From Gammaproteobacteria bacterium (GTDB lineage Bacteria > Pseudomonadota > Gammaproteobacteria > DSM-26407), in assembly GCA_028694565.1 (NCBI GenBank), contig JAQVKR010000219.1, forward strand, positions 1 through 5,333: a stretch of 5,333 nt of DNA. The letters run 5' to 3'. Numbering within the stretch: position 1 is the first letter of the stretch; the number at the start of each line of letters is the position of its first letter. Under the pieces are notes generated by a model. It ran no database searches. It saw only the letters and a list, made by a program, of their open reading frames with translations, and was not told the DNA's origin. A program made the position numbers and the translations under genes. Shown one piece after another: positions 1-5,333 of the stretch.

Positions 1-236
1 GGCTCCTTCGGATATTGTGCCCCCTGGAGCCGGCCGGGACCCGGCGCGCAGCCGCGGGGATCGGATCGTTGTGGTCCCCAGGCAGTGGCGCCGCGGGTGC
101 CTGAGCATAACCCCGCCCCGGAAGAGCTGTCTAATAAGCAGGACCTTATATTGCCGCGGGTTGCATCAAGGAGGCGCGGCAGGTCGGTTGCACCCCCGGA
201 TCAATTCTGATATAGAAGCGGGCTTGAATTTTACGA
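1..236. other. Non-coding leader upstream of dksA
   Basis: I recognise no gene here. A plus-strand frame stays open from 17, but its codons lack the strong third-position G/C bias of the real genes and include many A/T-ending codons between 125 and 235, so I treat it as non-coding. Small inverted repeats are visible (GGCTCC 1-6 with GGAGCC 26-31; CAGGCA 79-84 with TGCCTG 98-103), but neither is followed by a T-run. I could not match the stretch to tRNA, 4.5S, 6S or RNase P RNA. An upstream gene could end just left of the window. Confidence 0.5.
188..216 (+). promoter_or_regulatory. Candidate sigma-70 promoter of dksA
   Basis: TTGCAC at 188-193 (3 of 6 to the -35 consensus) is followed by exactly 17 bases and TATAGA at 211-216 (4 of 6 to the -10 consensus). 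A TG one base upstream of the -10 (208-209) makes an extended -10. Transcription would start near 222-224 and give a leader of about 38 bases before the dksA ATG. The bases after the -10 (AGCGGGC) are G/C-rich, the kind of discriminator found at ppGpp/DksA-sensitive promoters. E. coli dksA is known to be negatively autoregulated, so the same is possible here but is only inferred. Confidence 0.42.
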
Positions 237-245
237 TTGGCCGTC

Positions 246-250
246 AGGAG
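246..250 (+). promoter_or_regulatory. Shine-Dalgarno site that fixes the dksA start
   Basis: AGGAG lies 10 bases before the ATG at 261. The alternative in-frame TTG at 237 lies upstream of this site and has no comparable purine-rich sequence in front of it. The ATG start also gives exactly the 151 residues of E. coli DksA. Confidence 0.75.
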
Positions 251-260
251 AACCCGCCAG

Positions 261-716
261 ATGCCGGCACAAGCCAAGAAAGGTCAGAAGAAGTCCGCCG
301 TGAGCGGCTTCATGGGATTCACGCCCTACAAGGAAAAGAAGGGCGAGGAGTACATGAACGACAAGCAGCTCGCCCATTTCCGGGCTATCCTCGAGTCCTG
401 GCGCCGCGAGCTGATGGAAGAGGTGGATCGGACCGTCCATCACATGCAGGACGAAGCGGCGAACTTCCCGGATCCGAACGATCGCGCCACCCAGGAGGAG
501 GAATTCAGCCTGGAGCTGCGCACCCGCGACCGCGAGCGCAAGCTGCTGAAGAAGATCGACGAGACGCTGAGGCACATCGAGGACGGCGACTACGGCTTCT
601 GCGAGTCCTGCGGTGTGGAGATCGGCATCCGCCGCCTGGAGGCCCGCCCCACCGCCACCCTGTGCATCGACTGCAAGACCCTGGCGGAGATGCGCGAAAA
701 GCAGATGGCCGGCTGA
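261..716 (+). CDS. dksA: RNA polymerase-binding transcription factor DksA
   Basis: DksA binds in the secondary channel of RNA polymerase in the cytoplasm and, with ppGpp, represses rRNA and tRNA promoters and activates amino-acid biosynthesis promoters during the stringent response. The 151-residue product aligns end to end without gaps with my recollection of E. coli DksA. The N-terminal region contains GEEYMN (28-33). A long coiled coil follows, and its tip carries DPNDRA, with the functionally key Asp71, Asp74 and Ala76 conserved. A four-cysteine zinc finger (Cys114-x2-Cys117 and Cys135-x2-Cys138, in CESCG and CIDCK) precedes the family C-terminal EKQMAG. This is therefore a canonical DksA, not a cysteine-poor paralogue. 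Only the first 20 residues, rich in Lys, Gln and Ala, differ strongly from E. coli. The ATG at 261 is preceded by AGGAG at 10 bases. The next gene starts 118 bases downstream after a GC hairpin. Confidence 0.97.
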   Translation: MPAQAKKGQKKSAVSGFMGFTPYKEKKGEEYMNDKQLAHFRAILESWRRELMEEVDRTVHHMQDEAANFPDPNDRATQEEEFSLELRTRDRERKLLKKIDETLRHIEDGDYGFCESCGVEIGIRRLEARPTATLCIDCKTLAEMREKQMAG

Positions 717-731
717 TTCCGCCCGACCTCA

Positions 732-754
732 CGGCCCCGCCCAAGGCGGGGCCG
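732..754 (+). terminator. Strong GC hairpin after dksA, terminator-like but without a T-run
   Basis: A perfect 10-base inverted repeat (CGGCCCCGCC at 732-741 and GGCGGGGCCG at 745-754) surrounds the three-base loop CAA, beginning 15 bases after the dksA stop. No T-tract follows, so it is not a classical intrinsic terminator. It could attenuate read-through, help Rho, or protect the dksA mRNA 3' end. In Shigella flexneri a terminator between dksA and gluQ is known to limit gluQ expression; this hairpin occupies the equivalent place, although a nitroreductase gene comes next here. Confidence 0.5.
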
Positions 755-822
755 CCGGGGCTGACGGCCCCGCGCTCCATCCTCCGCCGCCAACGCCGCG
801 GAAGCCACGTCCGCCACTTCAC

Positions 823-826
823 GAGG
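823..826 (+). promoter_or_regulatory. Shine-Dalgarno site for the nitroreductase gene
   Basis: GAGG ends 8 bases before the GTG at 835 and 14 bases before the second in-frame GTG at 841. The spacing favours 835 as the start, giving a product that begins MNVIDAIKGR. Confidence 0.5.
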
Positions 827-834
827 CAGTTGCT

Positions 835-1500
835 GTGAACGTGATCGACGCCATCAAGGGACGCGCCTCGGTGCGCGCCTTTCTCGACCGCCCCGTATCC
901 CGGGACACCGTGGAGGCGATACTCGAGGCCGCGCGCTGGGCACCCTCGGGAGTCAACATGCAGCCCTGGCAGGTGGCGGTCCTCGGCGGCGAGTCGCTCC
1001 GCCGTCTCGGCGATGCCTTCATCGCCGCGCGGGAGCGGGGCGAGAAGGAACGTCTCGACTACGGCTACTATCCCGGGCAGTGGAGCGAGCCCTACAGGTC
1101 GCGCCGCTTCGCCTGCGGCATGGCGCTCTACTCGGCGCTGGGGATCGAGCGCGGCGACAGTGTCCGCCGCAAGCAGGCCTGGTACCGCAACTACCGCTTC
1201 TTCGACGCGCCCGTCGGCCTGATGTTCTTCATCCGCCGCGATCTCGCCACCGGCTCCTGGCTCGACTACGGCATGTTCCTCCAGAGCGTGATGCTGGCGG
1301 CGCGGGAGTTCGGGCTGGAGACCTGCCCCGAGGCCTCCATGGCGGAGTTCCACGATCTGGTGCGGGAGCAACTGCAGATGCCGCCCGAATGGCTGGTGGT
1401 ATGCGGCATCGCCCTCGGCTACCCGGACCGGGAGCACCCGGTGAACGGCTATCGGACCACCCGCGAACCGGTGGAGGGCTTCACCCGCTGGTATGACTGA
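835..1500 (+). CDS. Nitroreductase-family FMN-dependent oxidoreductase
   Basis: This is a 221-residue cytoplasmic flavoenzyme of the nitroreductase family (PF00881), members of which use NAD(P)H to reduce nitroaromatics, quinones or related substrates as homodimers. The N-terminal FMN phosphate-binding signature R-x-S-x-R is present (Arg10, Ser12, Arg14), followed by the PSGVNMQPWQ loop (37-46), the GLETCPEAS segment (160-168) and the C-terminal GIALGYPD strand (191-198). The ending, with REPVEGF and a final RW, resembles the PnbA (nitrobenzoate reductase) branch, but substrate cannot be assigned from sequence. Length is normal for the family. The GTG at 835 is chosen on Shine-Dalgarno spacing; GTG 841 is the alternative. 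The last 8 bases overlap the start of gluQ, which suggests translational coupling. The third-position G/C bias matches the neighbours, so there is no compositional sign of recent acquisition. Confidence 0.88.
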   Translation: MNVIDAIKGRASVRAFLDRPVSRDTVEAILEAARWAPSGVNMQPWQVAVLGGESLRRLGDAFIAARERGEKERLDYGYYPGQWSEPYRSRRFACGMALYSALGIERGDSVRRKQAWYRNYRFFDAPVGLMFFIRRDLATGSWLDYGMFLQSVMLAAREFGLETCPEASMAEFHDLVREQLQMPPEWLVVCGIALGYPDREHPVNGYRTTREPVEGFTRWYD

Positions 1501-2410
1501 TGCCGGCGTCTATCACGGCCGCTTCGCCCCCTCCCCCACCGGCCCGCTCCATTTCGGCTCGCTGGTGGCGGCGCTGGGCAGCTTTCTGCAGGCCCGGGCA
1601 CGGGAGGGAACCTGGCGGGTGCGCATGGAGGACATCGATCCGCCCCGGGAGGTGGCCGGTGCCGCGGACTCGATACTGCGCACCCTCGAGGCCTTCGGAC
1701 TGACCTGGGACGGCGAGGTGCTCTACCAGAGCCGACGGAGCGAGGCCTACCGGGCGGCGCTCGCCGACCTGGAGCGGGACGGGATGCTCTACGCCTGCCG
1801 CTGCTCGCGGCGCGAGCTCGCCCCCTACGGGGGACGCTACCCGGGCTTCTGCCGCGGCCGCCGGCCATCGCCCCGGGGCCGGCAGGCCTGGCGCGTGCTC
1901 ACGGATGCGGAACCGATCCGGTTCATCGACGCCGTCCAGGGGCCGTTCACCCAGTCGCTCGCCGAGGCGGGTGATTTCATCCTGTTGCGGCGGGACGGCT
2001 GCTTCGCCTACCAGCTGGCGGTGGTAATCGACGATGCCCACCAGGGCATCACCGAGGTGGTGCGGGGTTCGGACCTGCTCGACTCCACGGCGCGCCAGAT
2101 CCACCTCCAGCGCCTGCTGGGATTCGCGACCCCCGGCTATGCCCATCTCCCAATCGCGGTCAACGCGGCCGGAGACAAGCTGAGCAAGCAGACCCGGGCA
2201 CGGGCGCTGGATCCGGCGCACGCCCTGCCGGAGCTGCTCGCGGCGCTCGCGTTCCTGGGCCAGGGGCCCGCGGCGGAACTCGCCGACGGCACCCCCGGGG
2301 AGGTCATCGACTGGGCGGTCCGGCACTGGCGCCTGGACCGGGTCCCCCGCAACCTGACACTGCCGGCGGCGGCGAACCGCCCTCGCGCCACCGCCCCCGG
2401 GCCGTCCTGA
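1493..2410 (+). CDS. gluQ: Glutamyl-queuosine tRNA(Asp) synthetase (GluQ-RS)
   Basis: This 305-residue paralogue of the glutamyl-tRNA synthetase catalytic domain lacks the anticodon-binding half. It activates glutamate with ATP and transfers it to the queuosine base at position 34 of tRNA-Asp, rather than to a 3' end. The class I signature appears as GRFAPSPTGPLHFGS (9-23), with HFGS as the HIGH equivalent, and MEDIDPPRE (45-53) follows. The zinc site has the GluQ pattern: Cys102-x-Cys104, then Tyr116 and Cys120. VVIDDAHQGITEVVRG (178-192) and the KMSKS equivalent KLSKQ (229-233) complete the active site. Length is close to E. coli YadB/GluQ. The last 20 or so residues are a Pro/Ala/Arg-rich tail without clear conservation. 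The ATG lies inside the end of the nitroreductase gene; GGAGGG at 1473-1478 is 14 bases away, rather far, so the overlap probably helps initiation. The shared orientation and tight packing suggest co-transcription with the nitroreductase and perhaps dksA. Confidence 0.95.
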   Translation: MTDAGVYHGRFAPSPTGPLHFGSLVAALGSFLQARAREGTWRVRMEDIDPPREVAGAADSILRTLEAFGLTWDGEVLYQSRRSEAYRAALADLERDGMLYACRCSRRELAPYGGRYPGFCRGRRPSPRGRQAWRVLTDAEPIRFIDAVQGPFTQSLAEAGDFILLRRDGCFAYQLAVVIDDAHQGITEVVRGSDLLDSTARQIHLQRLLGFATPGYAHLPIAVNAAGDKLSKQTRARALDPAHALPELLAALAFLGQGPAAELADGTPGEVIDWAVRHWRLDRVPRNLTLPAAANRPRATAPGPS

Positions 2411-2612
2411 GGACCGCCCGGAGGGCACCCGCCGCGGCCATATCGCCGGGCTCGGCTTCCGCGTGGACGCCTTCAACGTCTACCTGGTGGTGCTGACCGC
2501 GTTTCACTGGCCAGACCGGCCCTTTATCCGCAAATCGGCCATCGGCGAGTCGCCCGAGGGGAGCCCCCCGGAAGCGCCGCAACGCGGCACCGGCGCCTCC
2601 GGCGGGTCCTGA
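2358..2612 (+). other. Orphan open frame with coding-like bias, possible gene remnant
   Basis: The gap between gluQ (ends 2410) and the convergent HD-GYP gene (ends 2628) holds a plus-strand frame of 84 codons between stops at 2355-2357 and 2610-2612, one base out of phase with gluQ. From about 2409 onward most codons end in G or C, as in the real genes. The middle reads like protein (GFRVDAFNVYLVVLTAFHW, from about 2451), including a short hydrophobic patch, and is followed by a Pro/Gly/Ser-rich tail. There is no ATG. The only plausible start is a GTG at 2463, without a clear Shine-Dalgarno site. I do not recognise the family. It may be the end of a decayed gene, a small unannotated protein, or chance in GC-rich DNA. 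I see no convincing terminator for either flanking gene in this gap. Confidence 0.3.
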
Positions 2613-2627
2613 TGACTGACTTTATGG

Positions 2628-3875
2628 CTAAAGGGCAGGGCCGACCGCCGCCTGCTTCGCTTCGTCCAGGTTCCGCGCCAGGAGCTCCACCAGCCCGGCA
2701 TCGATCCGATCCGCTCCGGCCATCCCGCGCATGATGCGGATCACCTCCGCCGGCGCCATGGCCTCGCGGTAGGGGCGCTTCTGGCACAGGGCCTGGAACA
2801 CGTCGGCGACGGCGATGATGCGCGCCTCGAGGCCGATTTCATCCGCCTGGCGGTGGAAGGGATAACCGTTGCCGCTGAGGGATTCGTGGTGCATCCCGGC
2901 CCATTCGGCGATGGTCTGCAAGCCGTCCACCCGGCTCAGGATCCGGTAGCTGTCGTAGCTGTGGCGCTCGATGATCGCGCGCTCCTCCTCGTCCAGCGGA
3001 CCCGGCTTCTCGAGAATCGCGTCCGGAACGCGCAGCTTCCCCACGTCGTGCAGCAGGCCGCCCAGCTCCAGCTGGTCGCACACGGCGGCCGGCAGGGCCA
3101 TGTATTCACCCAGCAGCCGGGCCAGCCGCGCCACCCCGAAGGAGTGCTCCACGGTGAACCGGCTCTTGGCGTCGACGATGTTGGAGAAGATCGCCGCGAG
3201 GTTGCGCAGCTCGGGGAAAGAGATCCAGCAATGGCGGGCCCGCTGGCGCTGCCTCCCGAACAGGTGGTACACCCTGTTCGCGGCCAGATCGGGCCAGAAT
3301 TCCGCCGCCTCGGAGGCCTCGAGGAAGGCATCCACCAGCCTGGGCGCGAAGTAACTCCCTTCAAGACCGGTGATGCGGTCCCGGATCGCTTCCCGCTGGG
3401 CTTGCTCGCTGTGGCCGCCGAGCTGCCCGGTGAGCGCGTCCACCCGGTCGACGAGGAAGATGCAGTTGGCCAGCAGCGCGGCTTCCTCATCCAGCGGCGA
3501 ATCACCCAGGGCCTCCCAATGGGCATGGTGGTGGCGCACCAGCGGGGCCAGGGAGCGGTAGGGCGGGAAGCCGTCGAGCAGCGCCGCCCCCCGGTCGCAG
3601 TGATCCTGGATCCGTGCGGTCTCCAGGTTCTGGACCAGCTCCACATGCTGAACCGTGGAGGAAACCCCGCAATCGTGCAGCATGGCGGCATTGAAGAGCC
3701 GGTCGAGCGAGTCCGCGTCGAGACCGGCCCGGCGCCCGCATACCAGCGCCATGTACGCCACCCGCCGGCCGTGTCCGACATCGTCCACGCCGACCAGATC
3801 GAGGGTTTCGGTGAGGGCCTCGGTGACCTGGCCGAGATTGATGGGAAAGGTTTTTGTGCGCGTGTCCACGTTCAC
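2628..3875 (-). CDS. HD-GYP protein with two tandem HD domains, probable cyclic-di-GMP phosphodiesterase
   Basis: HD-GYP enzymes hydrolyse cyclic-di-GMP in the cytoplasm and so influence motility and biofilm. With the GTG start at 3875 the product has 415 residues, no signal peptide, no membrane segment and no receiver domain. The N-terminal half is a complete HD domain: His35, His67-Asp68 (in MLHDCG), His92, the HHH run 115-117 and Asp143. The C-terminal half is the HD-GYP domain: His244 (VEHS), His276-Asp277 with Lys280 (LLHDVGKLRVP), His305 (ERHS), His329-His330, GYP 337-339 and Asp358 (VADVFQAL). The signature reads HHESLSGNGYP, with Ser where the usual HHExxDGxGYP has Asp. The frame stays open to a TTG at 3992, but that extension has poor third-position G/C bias and contains a hairpin plus T-run, so I prefer GTG 3875 (product begins MNVDTRTKTF). 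The GTG has no clear Shine-Dalgarno site, so the start is moderately certain. The gene converges on gluQ. Confidence 0.9.
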   Translation of the reverse strand: MNVDTRTKTFPINLGQVTEALTETLDLVGVDDVGHGRRVAYMALVCGRRAGLDADSLDRLFNAAMLHDCGVSSTVQHVELVQNLETARIQDHCDRGAALLDGFPPYRSLAPLVRHHHAHWEALGDSPLDEEAALLANCIFLVDRVDALTGQLGGHSEQAQREAIRDRITGLEGSYFAPRLVDAFLEASEAAEFWPDLAANRVYHLFGRQRQRARHCWISFPELRNLAAIFSNIVDAKSRFTVEHSFGVARLARLLGEYMALPAAVCDQLELGGLLHDVGKLRVPDAILEKPGPLDEEERAIIERHSYDSYRILSRVDGLQTIAEWAGMHHESLSGNGYPFHRQADEIGLEARIIAVADVFQALCQKRPYREAMAPAEVIRIMRGMAGADRIDAGLVELLARNLDEAKQAAVGPAL

Positions 3876-3935
3876 GATGCGGGGTGCTGGTGGAACATTG
3901 GGCCGCCCCCGCTCCCTGGCGGGACCCTGATTTGT

Positions 3936-3967
3936 AAAAAATTGTGAAACGGAAGCGCCTCCGGTTC
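3936..3967 (-). terminator. Possible intrinsic terminator between the exonuclease and HD-GYP genes
   Basis: Read on the minus strand, an imperfect inverted repeat at 3967-3946 forms GAA-C-CGGAG, a GCGC loop, and TTCCG-T-TTC. That is eight pairs with one G.T pair and one C/T mismatch. The bases ACAA and a run of six T (3941-3936) follow. It begins 42 bases after the exonuclease stop. The stem is modest and the T-run is set back by four bases, so termination may be partial. If real, the HD-GYP gene needs its own promoter or read-through, and the upstream TTG start for it is unlikely. Confidence 0.4.
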
Positions 3968-4009
3968 CTTGCTCCAGATCACGAAACGGCAAGCTTGATG
4001 TGCCTTATG

Positions 4010-4714
4010 TCAATAAACGCCGCGGTAGAGGACTCGGCCCAGCTTCAGTGGGTGGCCGCCGGAGCGGTGCGCCACCTGGGCCAGGAACAGCTCGCCGGCG
4101 GCGACCGCATCGCTGAGGGCGTTGTGGGCGGGATAACGGGGCAGGTTGTAATACTGGCGCAGCGTGGCCAGGCGCAGGCCGCCGGTGCTGACCGCCTGCC
4201 CGCGCTGGTTGAGCCAGCGCTGCTCCAGCGCCAGGGTATCCACCACCGGCGCGATGAAGCCGCAGCCGTAGATCCTGCGGCAGGCGGCATCCAGGAAACC
4301 CATCTCGATGCGGGCGTAATGGGCCAGCAGCACACGCCCGCACAGAGCCTCCAGCACCCGGGGCAGGACCGCCTCCAGGGCCTCTCCGGTGGCGGAGCGG
4401 TCATCGAAGATGCGGTGCACCACCGCGCTCTCCTCGGGAATGGCGCGGGTGGGCCGCACCAGGCAATGCGCGCTCTCCGACAGCATCACGCTGAGGTGCC
4501 GCAGCGGCACGTAGCCGACGCTCAGGATCTCGTCCTGCTCGAGGTCGAGGCCGGTCGCCTCCAGGTCGATGGCGAGGTACTCCGCCTCGTGGCAGAACAG
4601 CTCCCGGGAGGGAAAGGGGCGCGCCAGATAGTCGGCCAGCGGCCCCGGCGGCGCCCGTTTCAGCAGCCGCTGCCGCTGATAGTCCGCGCCCCGCAGCCAG
4701 TCGAGGAGCTTCAT
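4010..4714 (-). CDS. DEDDh-family 3'-5' exonuclease (DnaQ-like)
   Basis: This 234-residue protein has the RNase T/DnaQ-type exonuclease fold that removes nucleotides from 3' ends using two metal ions. Exo I is AIDLEATGL, with Asp50 and Glu52. Exo III is HNALSD, with His197 and Asp202 in the H-x4-D spacing that defines the DEDDh class. Exo II aligns as LLAHYARIEMGFL (129-141), where Glu137 takes the place of the usual Asp. About 40 residues precede Exo I and begin MKLLDWLRG. The ATG at 4714 is chosen because the longer frame to 4798 would run deep into the neighbouring gene. Its ribosome-binding site is weak (GGGA about 9 bases upstream). The DUF294 gene ends 22 bases upstream on the same strand. 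That pairing of a cNMP/CBS/DUF294 protein with a DnaQ-like exonuclease recurs in proteobacteria, which suggests an operon, but the joint role is unknown. This is not the replicative epsilon subunit gene by context. Confidence 0.88.
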   Translation of the reverse strand: MKLLDWLRGADYQRQRLLKRAPPGPLADYLARPFPSRELFCHEAEYLAIDLEATGLDLEQDEILSVGYVPLRHLSVMLSESAHCLVRPTRAIPEESAVVHRIFDDRSATGEALEAVLPRVLEALCGRVLLAHYARIEMGFLDAACRRIYGCGFIAPVVDTLALEQRWLNQRGQAVSTGGLRLATLRQYYNLPRYPAHNALSDAVAAGELFLAQVAHRSGGHPLKLGRVLYRGVY

Positions 4715-4736
4715 GCCCGTGTTCCCGCCGCTGGCA

Positions 4737-5333
4737 TCAGAACCGGCCCACCTGGTAGCGCTGCCCCAGGGAGGACTGCAGGGTCCGCACCACGGCAAAG
4801 GCGTCCTTCAGGTGGTTGCGGTCGAAATTGGAGAGCTCTTCCGGGGAGAGGAAGTTGTCCGCCTGCTTGCCCTGCTTCACCAGGCGGGCCTGGTGGCGCA
4901 GGCGGATGTAGCTGATGAATTCCAGGGCATCCACGAGATCCCGGGCCCCCTGGACGCTCACCTCGCCGCGGCCGGCCACCGCGTCCAGGCGCTCCTGGGT
5001 GTTCACCGCGTCGACACCGGCCGCCAGGGCATAGACCCGGGCCAGGTCGATGATGGGTACGACCCCGTTGTGCTTGAGGTCCAGGGTGTGGTCGTGCTCG
5101 CCGCCGCGGATGAGGACGAAGTTGCGGAAAAAACCCAGCGGTGGCTGGAACTGCAGGACATTGGCCGCCATGTAGGCGAGGAATATCCGGTTCTTGCTGG
5201 AAAGGTCGAGGATGTGCCGCTGCAGCTCGGAAAACAGTGACTGGTCGCCGTGCAGCGCCCGCAGGTCGAAGAAGATGCTGGAGTGCATCAGCGCCTTCGG
5301 CTCCGGGCTCTGGATCCAACCGGCGAAATAGCG
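4737..5333 (-). CDS. DUF294 C-terminal-domain putative nucleotidyltransferase (3' end only)
   Basis: The frame is open to the right edge of the window, so only the last 198 residues of a longer protein are visible; the true start lies beyond 5333. The visible part matches the putative nucleotidyltransferase substrate-binding domain (DUF294_C, PF10335). It starts RYFAGWIQSPEPKAL, then SSIFFDLRALHGD, a helical stretch with FLAYMAANVL, GFFRNFVLI, and PIIDLARVYAL (numbers cannot be tied to the full protein). In this family the N-terminal parts usually carry a cyclic-nucleotide-binding domain, a pair of CBS domains and a GlnD-like nucleotidyltransferase domain; none of these is visible here. It is probably cytoplasmic and transcribed with the exonuclease gene 22 bases downstream. 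An internal ATG at 5288 is not taken as the start because the preceding in-frame residues fit the domain. Confidence 0.85.
   Translation of the reverse strand, partial: RYFAGWIQSPEPKALMHSSIFFDLRALHGDQSLFSELQRHILDLSSKNRIFLAYMAANVLQFQPPLGFFRNFVLIRGGEHDHTLDLKHNGVVPIIDLARVYALAAGVDAVNTQERLDAVAGRGEVSVQGARDLVDALEFISYIRLRHQARLVKQGKQADNFLSPEELSNFDRNHLKDAFAVVRTLQSSLGQRYQVGRF

Noticed and set aside
237..260. TTG at 237 as the dksA start
   Set aside because: It lacks a Shine-Dalgarno site and adds eight residues not expected in DksA; AGGAG before ATG 261 gives the exact family length.
17..838. Long plus-strand frame of 273 codons covering the leader and dksA
   Set aside because: It overlaps dksA in another frame, its product is a low-complexity Arg/Gly/Pro-rich sequence with no motif, and dksA is unmistakable.
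505..1437. Minus-strand frame of 310 codons opposite dksA and the nitroreductase gene
   Set aside because: It is a typical antisense shadow in GC-rich DNA. The plus-strand genes carry clear family motifs and this frame has none.
1481..2476. Minus-strand frame of 331 codons opposite gluQ
   Set aside because: GluQ-RS motifs on the plus strand explain the constraint, and the antisense product has no recognisable domain.
2411..2627. Small hairpins at 2416-2426 and near 2594-2604 as terminators for the convergent genes
   Set aside because: The stems have only four pairs and no T-run follows on either strand.
2853..3947. Plus-strand frame of 364 codons opposite the HD-GYP gene
   Set aside because: It reads as the mirror of a His/Asp-rich coding gene and has no motif; the HD-GYP signatures on the minus strand are decisive.
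3987..4004. GGCAC...TTGCC on the minus strand as a sigma-54 site
   Set aside because: The GG and GC elements are 12 bases apart, not the required 10.
3985..4013. Perfect TTGACA on the minus strand (4013-4008) as a promoter for the HD-GYP gene
   Set aside because: No acceptable -10 lies 15-19 bases downstream (GCCGTT at 17), and the hexamer overlaps the exonuclease stop codon.
3944..4915. Plus-strand frame of 323 codons opposite the exonuclease
   Set aside because: It spans the antisense of two real genes and the gap between them, has no domain, and ends in low-complexity Gly/Pro/Ala sequence.
1..5333. CRISPR array, insertion sequence, tRNA or phage features
   Set aside because: I found no regularly spaced repeats, transposase motifs, terminal inverted repeats or tRNA-like cloverleaf in the window.

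Overview
The window is GC-rich bacterial DNA (roughly two thirds G+C by eye, with G or C at most third codon positions). The gene content points to a gammaproteobacterium. DksA has the full 151-residue enterobacterial-type layout and a GluQ-RS gene follows it in the same direction. On the right is a gene for a two-HD-domain HD-GYP protein, and beyond it a DUF294-type nucleotidyltransferase plus DEDDh-exonuclease pair. A high-GC purple-sulfur or Ectothiorhodospiraceae-like relative is my inference from protein flavour, not a demonstrated assignment.

Left half, plus strand: a non-coding leader (1-260) with a plausible extended -10 promoter leads into dksA (261-716). A strong GC hairpin sits in the 118-base gap after dksA. 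An FMN nitroreductase-family gene (835-1500) follows and overlaps the start of gluQ (1493-2410) by 8 bases. dksA and gluQ are commonly adjacent in gammaproteobacteria, so the nitroreductase looks like an insertion into that pair. DksA links transcription to ppGpp. GluQ-RS glutamylates the queuosine of tRNA-Asp. The nitroreductase has no obvious role in either process.

Middle: 217 bases separate gluQ from the convergent minus-strand genes. I see no recognisable gene or convincing terminator there. The gap does hold a stop-free plus-strand frame (2358-2612) with coding-like third-position bias but no convincing start, possibly a gene remnant.

Right half, minus strand, read right to left: the 3' end of a DUF294 C-terminal-domain protein (4737 to beyond 5333), then 22 bases later a DEDDh 3'-5' exonuclease (4010-4714). 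A hairpin with a T-run follows, then an HD-GYP protein with two HD domains (2628-3875). The first two probably form an operon. The HD-GYP gene, a likely cyclic-di-GMP phosphodiesterase, may have its own start of transcription.

I did not find a clearly new biological system. The points most worth checking are the orphan frame at 2358-2612, the nitroreductase inside the dksA-gluQ pair with its switch-like hairpin region, the altered HD-GYP signature, and the Asp-to-Glu change in the exonuclease's second motif.
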